This document shows, one piece after another, positions 9,822-18,586 of a stretch of DNA of 64,000 nucleotides (within the stretch, counting starts at the first letter, position 1; each line of letters begins with the position of its first letter). A program made the position numbers and the translations under genes. The notes below the pieces were generated by a model. That model ran no database searches, was not told the DNA's origin, and saw only the letters and a program-made list of their open reading frames with translations. The stretch is taken from positions 744,001 through 808,000 of the forward strand of contig CAWJDO010000003.1 of NCBI GenBank assembly GCA_963841635.1. Reading direction: 5' to 3'. This DNA is from DASWZN01 sp963841635 (GTDB lineage: Bacteria; Acidobacteriota; Terriglobia; Bryobacterales; Bryobacteraceae).

Positions 9822-9868
9822 GGGACTGGCTCGAATTTCGCCGCCCTTGCGAAATTCGTGCCTGTCCC
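9822..9868. repeat. Single copy of the 47-nt hairpin repeat
   Basis: Same 20-nt arms and 7-nt loop as the tandem units at 21361-21975 (arms with 18 of 20 pairs, central AATTTCGC/GCGAAATT). It is preceded by a degenerate linker (about 9781-9821) and a truncated second copy near 9765. It occupies the 232-bp gap between mutL and the next gene; nothing else was recognised in that gap. Confidence 0.8.
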
Positions 9869-9981
9869 ACACTGGTGCATCTATCACTCATACTGCTCGA
9901 AAATTGCGACGCACTACACCCGCGCCGCTGAAACCTACGGCCAGGCCCGTGCGTCAACGAGAGGACTGATAGAATCAGGCG

Positions 9982-11073
9982 ATGGCGCGTCCCCACTTAG
10001 CCGCGATCGTGCTGGCGACGGCTGCCGCCGCGGCCGGCGCCACCGACGAGAGCCAGCGCAACCTGCGGATGGTGTGGGAGCTGAGCGTGGCGCCGCTCAC
10101 GGGCAATCCCGACCGGGGAGCGCCTGACCTGCTGGCGCTGCGGTTTTCGCCGGATGGGGACTGGATCGCGGCCCTCAGCTCGCGCATCACGGCGGAGGGA
10201 GAGCGCACCGAACTGCTGCTGGTCCCCTCGACCGGCGACGCATCCAAAGCGCGCCGCCTCCAGATCCGCGGGCAGCCGCTCAGCACGCCGCTGCACACCG
10301 GCGTCCACTGGTCGCCCTCCAGCGAGCACATCGCCGTAGAAACCACCAACTTCAGCACCGCCATTCTGCGCGTCGCCGACGGCTCGCGCTGCGAGTTGCC
10401 GCGCACCACGGTGTTCGGCGGCTTCATCGCTGCCGACAAGGTGATCGCCGCGGACTGGGAAGCCCCGAAAGACCCGGCCTCGATTCCGGCGGACTTCTCC
10501 ACACTGACGATTTACGGCACGGACTGCGTGCGGCAGAAAACGTGGCGCGTGCGCGGGCAGGTGCGCGAGATCGAGACCAGCGCGCGCACCGGCCTGATCG
10601 CGCTACGTCCCGCTGCGACGGAAATTCGCATCCTCGACGCGACCGGCGCCGACCGCGGCCACGTCTCCGTGGGCTCGGGGAGCATGCTCCGCTTCGGCGA
10701 GAAGGGAGGTGTGTTGTGCAAAGCGGATTACCCGGCCAACGGTTCGCTGGCGTGCTTCGACCTCGCGAGCGGCCGTGAGTTCAGCCACCCCTACGTCATC
10801 GGCGGCGCGCCGTTCGATGTCTCGCTCGACAACTCGATCGTGGTGGCGACCCACGGGACGTCGTCCTACAACCTGATGTCGGGGAGAGATTCGGGCGGCC
10901 TGAGCCACTGGGTGATTTGGAACTATCGCACGGGCGAGGAGATCGGGCGGCTGCGCTACCGCAAACAGCGCCACGCCTATGCATACTCGCCGTCCGCGGT
11001 GGCTCCGGACGGCCGCCGTTTCGTGTTGGGCGCGGGCCGCACGCTCCGCATGTACGAGATCACGGGGGGATAA
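9982..11073 (+). CDS. Secreted beta-propeller-like protein of unknown function
   Basis: 363 residues with an N-terminal signal peptide (RPHLAAIVLATAAAAAGAT). The body is made of beta-rich repeats resembling WD40/PD40 propeller blades, including LRFSPDGDWIAAL near the start and VAPDGRRFVLGAGRTLRMYE at the end. It probably acts in the periplasm or on the cell surface as a binding scaffold. The stop codon abuts the next gene's ATG (TAAATG), so the two are likely cotranscribed. No catalytic residues were recognised. Confidence 0.75.
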   Translation: MARPHLAAIVLATAAAAAGATDESQRNLRMVWELSVAPLTGNPDRGAPDLLALRFSPDGDWIAALSSRITAEGERTELLLVPSTGDASKARRLQIRGQPLSTPLHTGVHWSPSSEHIAVETTNFSTAILRVADGSRCELPRTTVFGGFIAADKVIAADWEAPKDPASIPADFSTLTIYGTDCVRQKTWRVRGQVREIETSARTGLIALRPAATEIRILDATGADRGHVSVGSGSMLRFGEKGGVLCKADYPANGSLACFDLASGREFSHPYVIGGAPFDVSLDNSIVVATHGTSSYNLMSGRDSGGLSHWVIWNYRTGEEIGRLRYRKQRHAYAYSPSAVAPDGRRFVLGAGRTLRMYEITGG

Positions 11074-12171
11074 ATGCTCTTCCGGAATCGGTGGCTCACG
11101 CTGATGGCCGCGACGCTCGTCCTGGCGTCGCAGGCGGGCGCGGAGAAGAAGGCTGCGGTCAAGGTCTACCATGCGGCGCGCCTTCCAGCGCTGGCGGGAA
11201 GCCGGGTCGTGTTGGGCCAGGTTTCCGGCGACTGCGCTCGCGAGCTCGCCGACCTGCTGGTTGCCGACCTCACGCTTCACCACATCGGCGTGGTCAGCCG
11301 GGAGGACGTGGCGAGCCTGCCGCCAGGCCTCCCCGTGGTGACGATCTCGGTAGAGGTGTCCCGCTGCCAGGCGCTCCCCGTGCCACCCATCATCAGCGGC
11401 GGGTTGCCCGCCATGCACATCTCGCGGACGGAGGGGCGCATCCTGGGGTCCGTTCGAGTGGCCGATCTGGCGAGCGGCGCGGAACTCGCCAATGAGTCGA
11501 TTCGCGCGGAGGTCAAGAAGGACAACCAGGCACCCACCGGACAGCCGGAGTGGCCAGGCTCTCCCGAGGTGAAGGAACTGGCGCTGCACAAGGCCGCCGC
11601 CGACGTTCAGCGTCTGTACCTGCCGTCGCTCGAGGCCAGGGACGTCGTCTTCATGGACGACAAGGAGTGCGACCTCAAGACGGCCTTCGATCTGTTGAAG
11701 ACGGGGGACTACGAGAAGGTCGTCGCGGTGGCTCGCGCCAGTGCGGAGGGCTGCAAGGCCAACGCGAAGGTGACTGCGGGAGCCTGGTACAACCTGGGCG
11801 TCGCCTATATGCTGGTGCGGAAGTACGACCAGGCGCTGACCGCGCTGGCCGCGTCGCAGAAGCTGCGCGAGAGCAAGGCCGCGGCCGAGATCGCGGCGGT
11901 GTGCCAGGAAAGCAAAGCGGCGGCCGAAGCCGAGGCGCGGCGGATTGCCGAGCAATCGCCGGCGCCGGCTGGTGGCGAAGTGCAAACGGGCATGTTGATG
12001 ACCAACGACCTCGTCATCAAGCTGGTGGAAGGCAACATCGCGGAGGAGCAGATCCTCGAGATGATCGCAGATCAGCCGGGGCGATTCGCGCTGGGGGCGG
12101 AGGATGTGGCGAAGCTGAAGCAGGCGGGGGTGACCGATGCGATCGTTGCGGCGATGAAGGAGAAGAAGTGA
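11074..12171 (+). CDS. Secreted TPR-containing protein
   Basis: 365 residues with signal peptide LTLMAATLVLASQAGA. A middle segment contains TPR-like helices (AWYNLGVAYMLVRKYDQALTAL). The C-terminus is a short helical module (LMTNDLVIKLVEGNIAEEQI), often seen at the end of exported acidobacterial proteins. It starts directly after the upstream stop codon, so translational coupling with the propeller protein is likely; the pair may form a surface or periplasmic assembly. The exact role is unknown. Confidence 0.75.
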   Translation: MLFRNRWLTLMAATLVLASQAGAEKKAAVKVYHAARLPALAGSRVVLGQVSGDCARELADLLVADLTLHHIGVVSREDVASLPPGLPVVTISVEVSRCQALPVPPIISGGLPAMHISRTEGRILGSVRVADLASGAELANESIRAEVKKDNQAPTGQPEWPGSPEVKELALHKAAADVQRLYLPSLEARDVVFMDDKECDLKTAFDLLKTGDYEKVVAVARASAEGCKANAKVTAGAWYNLGVAYMLVRKYDQALTALAASQKLRESKAAAEIAAVCQESKAAAEAEARRIAEQSPAPAGGEVQTGMLMTNDLVIKLVEGNIAEEQILEMIADQPGRFALGAEDVAKLKQAGVTDAIVAAMKEKK

Positions 12172-12181
12172 GACTGTCACC

Positions 12182-12289
12182 GTGGGGCAGGACTCCAGTC
12201 CTGCAGCGGGTCTCCAGACCCGCCTCCGTCCATCGTGGACGTCCGGAGCAGCTTTGCAGAGCCGCCCCACTCCGGCTGTCCGCGTCCGG
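12182..12289. repeat. Double-palindrome dispersed element, copy 1
   Basis: Contains CAGGACTCCAGTCCTG (12188-12203) and GCGGGTCTCCAGACCCGC (12206-12223), each a perfect palindrome with a CC centre. A weaker pair of inverted motifs, GTGGACGTCC and GCAGAGCCGCC, follows. This longer form is shared with 17546-17680; shorter copies lie at 26188, 37746 and 47673. Confidence 0.85.
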
Positions 12290-12304
12290 GATAACCAAGT
12301 GGCA

Positions 12305-13099
12305 TTGAGCACCGTGACCGAGCCGTATGCCCTACTCGACATGCGGCGCGTATCGGTGATGCGCGGAGCCTGCACGGTGCTCCACGAGTTAGACCTCCGC
12401 ATCGGCGTGGGCGAGCACGTCGCCATCCTCGGCCCCAACGGCTGCGGCAAATCGACGCTCATCAAGACGGTCACCCGCGAGTGTTATCCGCTGATGGAGC
12501 CGGGCTCGTCGATGACCATCCTGGGCCAGGACCGCTGGGATGTCTTCGAGCTGCGCGCGGTGCTCGGCATCGTCTCGAACGACCTCATGGCCGCCTGCAC
12601 GCGCGGCATCACGGGCCAGGACGTGGTGCTCTCGGGCTTCTTCAGCAGCATTGGCATCTGGCCCTACCACGACGTGACCGTCGCCATGCGCGAGAAGGCG
12701 GATCGGATTCTGGAACGGCTGGAGGCGACGCATCTGGGTGAGCGGTTCGTCAGCGAGATGTCCTCGGGAGAGGCGCGCCGCGTGCTCATCGGACGCGCTC
12801 TGGTGCATGATCCCAAGGCGCTGCTACTCGACGAGCCGAGCTCGAGCCTGGACGTATCCGCGCAACACGAGCTGCGGCGCATCCTCCGCGAGCTGGCCCG
12901 ATCGGGGATCGGCCTGATCCTGGTGACGCACCACCTGGCCGACATCATCCCGGAAGTGGAGCGCGTGGTGCTGATGCGCGACGGACGGCTGGTGGAAGAC
13001 GGGCCAAAGGCGCAGGTGCTGACGTCGGCGAAACTGGGGCGGCTGTTCGGGGTGCCGGTTACGCTCGCGCGCCGGGACGGATATTATCATCTGTGGTGA
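12305..13099 (+). CDS. ABC transporter ATP-binding protein (YlmA/ModF-like)
   Basis: Stand-alone ATPase subunit of about 264 residues. It has Walker A GPNGCGKST, signature MSSGEARRVLIGRAL, Walker B ALLLDEPSSSLD and switch histidine LVTHH. Similarity is to single-domain ATPases such as B. subtilis YlmA. No permease is adjacent, so the substrate is unknown. The frame extends back to 12182, but those codons are the palindromic repeat rather than protein; TTG 12305 or GTG 12314 is the realistic start, and neither has a clear ribosome site. Confidence 0.88.
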   Translation: MSTVTEPYALLDMRRVSVMRGACTVLHELDLRIGVGEHVAILGPNGCGKSTLIKTVTRECYPLMEPGSSMTILGQDRWDVFELRAVLGIVSNDLMAACTRGITGQDVVLSGFFSSIGIWPYHDVTVAMREKADRILERLEATHLGERFVSEMSSGEARRVLIGRALVHDPKALLLDEPSSSLDVSAQHELRRILRELARSGIGLILVTHHLADIIPEVERVVLMRDGRLVEDGPKAQVLTSAKLGRLFGVPVTLARRDGYYHLW

Positions 13100-13107
13100 T
13101 GCCGCGT

Positions 13108-14934
13108 TCAGTCGGGGAAGCGCATGCGGCGGAGGAGGGACTGGAAGCGGGGGTCGGAACGCAAGGGGTCCCACGTGGCTCCCGATTTGATCCAGGGCAT
13201 GTGCGAGCCACGCTGCCGGTAGCCTGTTTCGAGGGCCTCCATGGCCTGACCGTTCTCGCCCAGGCGGACGTATAGGCCTGCGAAGGCAAGCGGCGAAACA
13301 CGGCGGCTCATGGCTTCCACTTGGAGTTGCTCGACACGTTTTCGCAGGCAGCTTCGCAGACCTCCGGTCCGGGCCGCCGCTTCCAGCGCATTCACCTGCC
13401 CGGCGTCGGTCCCGGACAGCGTCGCCGCCTTGAGAAAGGCCGCGGTAGCATCGCTCTCTTTTCCTAACGCCGCGTAGACCTGGCTGATCTGGTGATAGGC
13501 GCCGGCGCTGTTGGGGTCGAGATCAATCACCTTCTGGAACTGCTGGAGCGCCGACTCATAGCGGTGCGTGTCCACAAGCAACGTCAGCTTGTGGAGGTTG
13601 AGCGCGGGCGAGACAGGATCCAGGTGGAGAGCACGCCCCATTTCCCGCTCCGCGGCGTCCCATCGCGCGAGCGCGTGAAGACAGAGGGTATAGTGCCATG
13701 CCGCGTCGATCGAACCCGGGTCCAGCTCGACCGCGCGGTGAAACTCTGCCTCGCCTGCCTGCCAGTCCCAGTGGTCGTAAAACTTGATGTCTCCCGAGGC
13801 GTCGTGCACCTCGGCCAGAGTGTCGTCCAACTCCCGCGCTCTTTCGGCGGCCCTGCGTGCCCGGTCGCTGAGTGGCAGGTCTTGTACGTAACTCCACATC
13901 CCATCCGCCTCGTAGAGCAAGGCGTGAGCCAGAGCAAAGCCGGGATCCTGGATGGTTGCCTGCTCGAAGTAAGATGCGGCTTTCAGGTACTGGGCCCGGT
14001 CGAAAAAATACCAGCCCCTAAGGTAGGCTTCATAGGCCTCCGGCACCATCTTGCGGGTGCGGCCGAGGCGGACGCTCTCGCGAGGGCTGAGGGTGACCTT
14101 CAACTCCCCGGCAATGGCGCGTGCGATGCCGCTCTGCAACGGCAGCACGTCACTGACATCCCGCTCGAAGGCGCCGGACCAGATGTGCAGGTCGGTCCGC
14201 GCATCGATCAGTTGTGCCGTGATCCGTACGCGCGAGCCCGACCGCAGAACGGTCCCTTCCATGACGGCGTCTGCCTCCAGTTCGCGTGCCACCTGCCGCA
14301 GGGGCTGCTTCGTGCGTTTGTAGCGCATGACGGAGGTACGTGAAATCACGTTCCAGGCGCTCACTTGCGCCAGTTCGGTGATCAACTGCTCGGTCATGCC
14401 GTCGGCGAAGTATTCCTGCGCCGGGTCGCCGGAGAGATCCGTCAGGGGAAGAACGGCGATGCGCCGGATAGCGGCAGGGGCCTGGGCGCGCCACGGACTG
14501 CGCACCATCAGCGCCAGGAGCGCGGTCAACACGACGAGCCCGATGCCAGGGATCGCCCACCGGCGTTTCCAGAAGCTGGAGTGCGCTACGCCCGGGGAGG
14601 GTGCGGCCGGCGGCCCGTCGCTCCCGTTCCACGTCACCGGCGCCAGCAGTAGGTAGCCGCGCTTGGAGATGGTCTGGATGACGGAGGGCTCCCGTGCATC
14701 GTCGTGGAAGGAGCGCCGCAACTCGCCGACGCAGCGGGTCAGGGCGTCATCGGACACGAACGTTCCCGCCCACACTTCCTGAAAAATCTCGTCCTTGGCG
14801 ACGACGCGCCCCTGCCGGCGGGCCATGCAGACCAGAACTTCCATGGCCTTGGGGCTTATGTGGCAGGACTCGCCTTCACGAGCCACGGTATCCATCTCCG
14901 GCCTGACCAGCCACGGCCCAACGCAGAAGTCCAT
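13108..14934 (-). CDS. CadC-type winged-helix regulator with transmembrane segment and TPR repeats
   Basis: About 608 residues. An OmpR-type winged helix lies at the N-terminus (SPKAMEVLVCMARRQGRVV, then SKRGYLLLAPV). One transmembrane segment follows (IPGIGLVVLTALLALMV). After it comes a periplasmic adenylate-cyclase-associated type domain (RIAVLPLTDLSGDPAQEYF) and then TPR repeats. This is the layout of membrane-bound one-component regulators common in Acidobacteriota. The start at 14934 is chosen because GGAG lies 7 bases upstream; in-frame codons back to 15006 lack this. It converges on the ABC ATPase with an 8-base gap. Confidence 0.85.
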   Translation of the reverse strand: MDFCVGPWLVRPEMDTVAREGESCHISPKAMEVLVCMARRQGRVVAKDEIFQEVWAGTFVSDDALTRCVGELRRSFHDDAREPSVIQTISKRGYLLLAPVTWNGSDGPPAAPSPGVAHSSFWKRRWAIPGIGLVVLTALLALMVRSPWRAQAPAAIRRIAVLPLTDLSGDPAQEYFADGMTEQLITELAQVSAWNVISRTSVMRYKRTKQPLRQVARELEADAVMEGTVLRSGSRVRITAQLIDARTDLHIWSGAFERDVSDVLPLQSGIARAIAGELKVTLSPRESVRLGRTRKMVPEAYEAYLRGWYFFDRAQYLKAASYFEQATIQDPGFALAHALLYEADGMWSYVQDLPLSDRARRAAERARELDDTLAEVHDASGDIKFYDHWDWQAGEAEFHRAVELDPGSIDAAWHYTLCLHALARWDAAEREMGRALHLDPVSPALNLHKLTLLVDTHRYESALQQFQKVIDLDPNSAGAYHQISQVYAALGKESDATAAFLKAATLSGTDAGQVNALEAAARTGGLRSCLRKRVEQLQVEAMSRRVSPLAFAGLYVRLGENGQAMEALETGYRQRGSHMPWIKSGATWDPLRSDPRFQSLLRRMRFPD

Positions 14935-15110
14935 TGGGGAGCTCCGGACAAACATCCTACCACCGATCAGGCAGAGGCAGAAGGACGGGCAAGATATTGA
15001 AAACAATGCCGCCGAAAATGGGGCGGAAATTTGTCGGATAAATCTCGGGTTTCTGTCGGGACCGGCCGGTGAGCGACGAGCGACAATCGTGCCGCCATAG
15101 GAGGCACACG

Positions 15111-15767
15111 ATGACTACCCAATCGATGACTACCCAATCGAAGCGACGCATTTTCCCGATCGTGATTCTGGCGGCGGGCTTCGCGCTCTGTTCGCCCAGC
15201 CTCTGGTCCCAGCAGGCTGCGCAGGCGCAAAACGTGCAAAACCAAAACGCGCAAAACAACGCGCAAAACAACGCGCAAAACAATGACTGGTTCGGAGGTT
15301 GGTATGAACTGGCGTCGTGCGATGTGAGCGGCACCTGGTACGGAGGCGGTGCAGAAGCGAAGTACCTCCTGACCCTCATCCCCCAGCCGGGACTCACTGA
15401 CAACCAGACGTTGATCTTCGACGGCGCGTACAGCCAGGCCACGCTCGGGTTTCCGGTGCAGACGAGGTGGACCGGCTCGCTGGCCAGGCGCCGCGGAGCG
15501 CACGCCGGGTGGGAGGTTTACGCCATCGCAATGGTCAACAGCAACGCGGGATTCCCGGCCCCCGCGCCGCAGGTCTGGGGCGTGCATGCCATCGTGCATA
15601 TGACCGACTGCAACACGCTGAAGTTCGAATACGATTTCTTCGGCGCCTATTTCTGGCCGACCGATAAAGTGCCGTTCCTCAGCCTGCCGGATTACGTAGT
15701 GGTGCCGCCGCCGTTCAGCGAGACGTATCGACGCATGCCGGCCAGATGCACCGAGTGCGGTAACTGA
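15111..15767 (+). CDS. Secreted Asn/Gln-rich protein
   Basis: 218 residues. The ATG at 15111 has a near-perfect AGGAGG 8 bases upstream, so the longer frame from 15069 is rejected. The first 15 coding bases are directly repeated (MTTQSMTTQSK). A signal peptide (IFPIVILAAGFALCSPSLWS) is followed by a short Gln/Asn/Ala tandem tract (QNAQNNAQNN units) and a beta-rich domain with four cysteines (ELASCDVSGTW, MTDCNTL, ARCTECGN) that may form disulfides outside the cytoplasm. It is divergent from the winged-helix regulator, which may control it. Family not recognised. Confidence 0.7.
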   Translation: MTTQSMTTQSKRRIFPIVILAAGFALCSPSLWSQQAAQAQNVQNQNAQNNAQNNAQNNDWFGGWYELASCDVSGTWYGGGAEAKYLLTLIPQPGLTDNQTLIFDGAYSQATLGFPVQTRWTGSLARRRGAHAGWEVYAIAMVNSNAGFPAPAPQVWGVHAIVHMTDCNTLKFEYDFFGAYFWPTDKVPFLSLPDYVVVPPPFSETYRRMPARCTECGN

Positions 15768-15871
15768 GCCTCGCTGCCGGAGCGCGGCCAGTCCCGGTCG
15801 GCGTCCTTAGTGCGAGACGAGCATAGGGGCGTCGCGTATCCTTATCGGATGCAAGGAACCGAGGACTGTAA

Positions 15872-16254
15872 ATGGCCACTATCGTCGTGGTTCCGACCTA
15901 CAACGAGCGTGACAACCGCGCGGAACTCGTAGCAGGAGTCAAGCGGCACACGCAGGATTGCCACATCCTGATCGCGGACGACAATTCTCCCGATGGAACC
16001 GGCGAGCTTGCCGACGGGCTCGCGAACCAGTATCCCGGAAGCGTGTTCGTGATCCATCGGGAGAAGAAGGAAGGCCTCGGCCGCGCCTATGTCTGCGGAT
16101 TAACCCGGAGCAACTGCCTCGCCTGCTCGACGCCGCCCAGAGCCACGATCTCGTCTTGGGATCGCGCTACATCGATGGATCTGCGTGCTCAACTGGGACC
16201 TGAAGCGCCTCATCCTGAGCCAGATGGCCGGAAGCCGATTGTTTCACAGCTTCC
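15872..16254 (+). pseudogene. Decayed polyprenol-phosphate mannosyltransferase (GT2)
   Basis: The first 75 codons match the start of DPM1-like GT2 enzymes (VVVPTYNERDN, LIADDNSPDGTG, KEGLGRAYV). The segment of about 20 residues that normally carries the DxD metal site is missing. The sequence then resumes in another frame (LPRLLDAAQSHDLVLGSRYIDG) and shifts again to a third (VLNWDLKRLILSQMA). It ends against the dispersed repeat at 16255. Deletion of the DxD region plus two frame changes make activity implausible. Confidence 0.8.
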
Positions 16255-16371
16255 TGGCTCCGCTGTCCCAAGCGACATGTCCGCCTGGTCAACGGCATAG
16301 GTCTCGAGCGCGCGTGGCGAGCGGTGCCTGTCGCCGCTTTTCAACCCTTTCACCTCTCGCCGCGGGCGCGA
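16255..16371 (+). repeat. About 115-bp dispersed repeat, copy A
   Basis: Nearly identical in reverse orientation at 52683-52798. Shared landmarks are GACATGTCCGCCTGGTCAAC, AGGTCTCGAGCGCGCGTGG and GCGGTGCCTGTCGCCGCTTT. The element is non-coding and lies between a pseudogene and a gene end. Confidence 0.85.
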
Positions 16372-16414
16372 CGAACTGAATTTTGCAAGTCCCTCTCCGC
16401 CTGCCCCACAATTC

Positions 16415-17506
16415 TCACCCGGCAGAGGCGGCCGCCGGGAGACCACGCGCTTCGAGATGCGCTGTGACCGCCCTCGCTCCGGCATCCACCAGCGACTGCA
16501 GCCGGGCGTCCGACATGTTGAATTCGGTGGTGCCGAAGCCTTTGACGGGCAGGCGGCAGATCTCGGATGCGCGCTGGCGTATCTCGTCGTTGTCTTGGGC
16601 CCCCATCATCGTATCCATGAGGCGCGAGATCCGCTGGACAACGCGAAGTTGCTCGAGCGGCTCGGGAGGAAGCGCTGGGTTGGTGCCCGGGATCGCGAGC
16701 GTCTCATCGAGCAGCAGGCCCAGGTTCAGCGCGCCATTGGGATCGGTGTCCCCCATGATGTCCGGCGCGGGCTCGGCGATCAGACGGACGGGGAAGTTCG
16801 AGAGCACGCCTCCGTCCACGAAGATGTTGCCGGTCTTGCGGCGGCCTTGATAGGTTCCCCATGCGTCTTGCCAGACCACTTCGCGCCACACAAACGGGAT
16901 GCTCATGGACATGCGCACCGCCCACGCCACCGGCACATCGGGCGCGGTGCGGTGATTCAGCACCAGCATCTCCATGTCGCTGGTGTCCGACGTCACCACG
17001 GAAAGGTCGGACTGGGTTTTGTCGAAAAACGTGGCCAGCGTGTCGGTGGCGGCGAGCCCTTTCGCCGCCAGTTTCTGGGTCAGCCACGCGAGGAAGTTGT
17101 CGCCGGCGAAGAACCCGCCGCATTCGACGAACGAGAACAACTGCGGGAACAGGGGCGAATCGAGCAGCAGGGTTAGCGCCGCCTCGTCCGCAAGCAAGGG
17201 AATGTGAACCTGGCGCAGAGCGACCATCGTTGAGCTGTTGGCCTTCTGCTCGGCCGTGAAGGTGGCCCCGGTGGGGCGATCCATGAAGCTGGCGAAGCGC
17301 GGTTTGCCGTTCACCTTCTCGTTCACCGCGGCCAGCATCTCGGCGGGCGAGTAGCCGGCCGCCCGCAGCGTGGCCGTGATCGCTCCCGCCGAGGTGCCGA
17401 TCAGCCGCCGGGTGATGTGGTGTCCCGCCTCCAGCGCCGCGAGCGCGCCGACAAAGGCGGATCCCTTGGCTCCGCCGCCCTCAAAGACAACGTCGAAGAC
17501 TGCCAT
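16415..17506 (-). CDS. Patatin-like phospholipase
   Basis: 363 residues. The serine/aspartate dyad fold is clear: oxyanion loop GGGAKGSAFVG near residue 11, nucleophile elbow GTSAG near 38, and a DGG catalytic Asp (FVDGGVLSNFPV). It probably hydrolyses acyl esters of lipids and has no signal peptide, so acts in the cytoplasm or is exported by another route. A strong AGGAGGG lies just upstream of the ATG at 17506. A second, different patatin-like gene lies at 57888. Confidence 0.9.
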   Translation of the reverse strand: MAVFDVVFEGGGAKGSAFVGALAALEAGHHITRRLIGTSAGAITATLRAAGYSPAEMLAAVNEKVNGKPRFASFMDRPTGATFTAEQKANSSTMVALRQVHIPLLADEAALTLLLDSPLFPQLFSFVECGGFFAGDNFLAWLTQKLAAKGLAATDTLATFFDKTQSDLSVVTSDTSDMEMLVLNHRTAPDVPVAWAVRMSMSIPFVWREVVWQDAWGTYQGRRKTGNIFVDGGVLSNFPVRLIAEPAPDIMGDTDPNGALNLGLLLDETLAIPGTNPALPPEPLEQLRVVQRISRLMDTMMGAQDNDEIRQRASEICRLPVKGFGTTEFNMSDARLQSLVDAGARAVTAHLEARGLPAAASAG

Positions 17507-17545
17507 GGTGCCCTCCTGAGATCGATGGCACCATGATATCGCCCC

Positions 17546-17680
17546 GTGGGGCAGGACTCCAGTCCTGCCGCGGGTCTCCAGACCCGCCTCCGTCCAACTT
17601 CCTGAAGCGAAGCAAGCCGGACGTGGACGTCCGGCGCAGCTCTGGAGAGCCGCCCTACTCCGGCTGTCCGCATCCGTTCA
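17546..17680. repeat. Double-palindrome dispersed element, copy 2 (long form)
   Basis: CAGGACTCCAGTCCTG and GCGGGTCTCCAGACCCGC as in copy 1, followed by two further palindromes with GG centres: GCCGGACGTGGACGTCCGGC and GCTCTGGAGAGC. It sits in the gap between the patatin and LolA-like genes. A CCCCGCTCCGCGGGG hairpin follows near 17682. Confidence 0.85.
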
Positions 17681-17720
17681 GCCCCGCTCCGCGGGGCGGC
17701 GGCACGTCTCCACTTCCATG

Positions 17721-18434
17721 TCATGCACCCGCCGGCTTGGCGAACTTCGCGTCGTCGATGGGCACGTTCTGCCTGACCTCGCGGATCTTGATGAGCACCT
17801 CAGCCTGTCCGCCGTCCTGGTGGATGGTCACCGGCACCTTCACACCGTCCACTTCTTTGAAGTCGTCAAACGTGGTGACCGTACCGCCCGTCTGATCGGG
17901 CCGCTCCATGCGGATCAGAAGGCCGGTCCGAATCTCGAAGTAGAGCTTCTCGGCGCCGCCTTCGGCCGGCTGCGCTTCAACCACCCATGCGTCGCGATCG
18001 CCCACCTTGGCCTTGCCGCTCACGGCCATCTTTCTGTATCGAGTCCTGAGGTGAAGCGGACCCTGCAGATCGGCGCCGCGCTCGAAAACGGCGAGTTCGG
18101 CCGCGCCCATTTGCCGCAGTCCCTGCTGGGGATCGAAGGCCCAGCCGTTCTTGCCGTCGGAGCACTGAATCACTTTGCCGTAGCCGGAGAGATCGCTGAT
18201 ATCCACCTGCCGGCCGGGCGCCTTGGTGTACTGCTCGAAGGTCCCGGTGATGCCGTAGGTCAGGACCTCGATGGAGCCCGTGCTCATACGGCTGGTGATC
18301 TTCTGGACGGCCGCGCCACCCGAGGCGGCGATATACTTTTCAAGCAGTTTATCGACGGACGGCAGCGCTCGGTCCTGTGCGGCGGCCTGGAACGGAGCCG
18401 CAATCGCAAAGGCGAGCGTGACGAGATAACGCAT
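17721..18434 (-). CDS. Secreted LolA-like outer-membrane lipoprotein-sorting family protein
   Basis: 237 residues from the ATG at 18434, preceded by AGGAGG. A signal peptide (MRYLVTLAFAIAAPFQAAAQ) leads into a beta-rich domain with YFEIRTGLLIRM and TFDDFKEVDGVKVPVTI, typical of the LolA/DUF-type half-barrel proteins abundant in Acidobacteriota. It is likely periplasmic and binds lipids or lipoproteins. No catalytic motif is visible. Confidence 0.75.
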   Translation of the reverse strand: MRYLVTLAFAIAAPFQAAAQDRALPSVDKLLEKYIAASGGAAVQKITSRMSTGSIEVLTYGITGTFEQYTKAPGRQVDISDLSGYGKVIQCSDGKNGWAFDPQQGLRQMGAAELAVFERGADLQGPLHLRTRYRKMAVSGKAKVGDRDAWVVEAQPAEGGAEKLYFEIRTGLLIRMERPDQTGGTVTTFDDFKEVDGVKVPVTIHQDGGQAEVLIKIREVRQNVPIDDAKFAKPAGA

Positions 18435-18586
18435 AAGGTGTCCTCCTGTGACGAGCATGCGGCACCTTGCCTCCGCGGCGCCCGGGCCGGCGGATGGAAG
18501 GGCGAATGGGCTGGCGGAGGGCCGGCCCGCGGGGATGAAAGGCGGCGGACTGGTCCCTGTGTTACCCTGTCCGTTGGCGCACCCCT

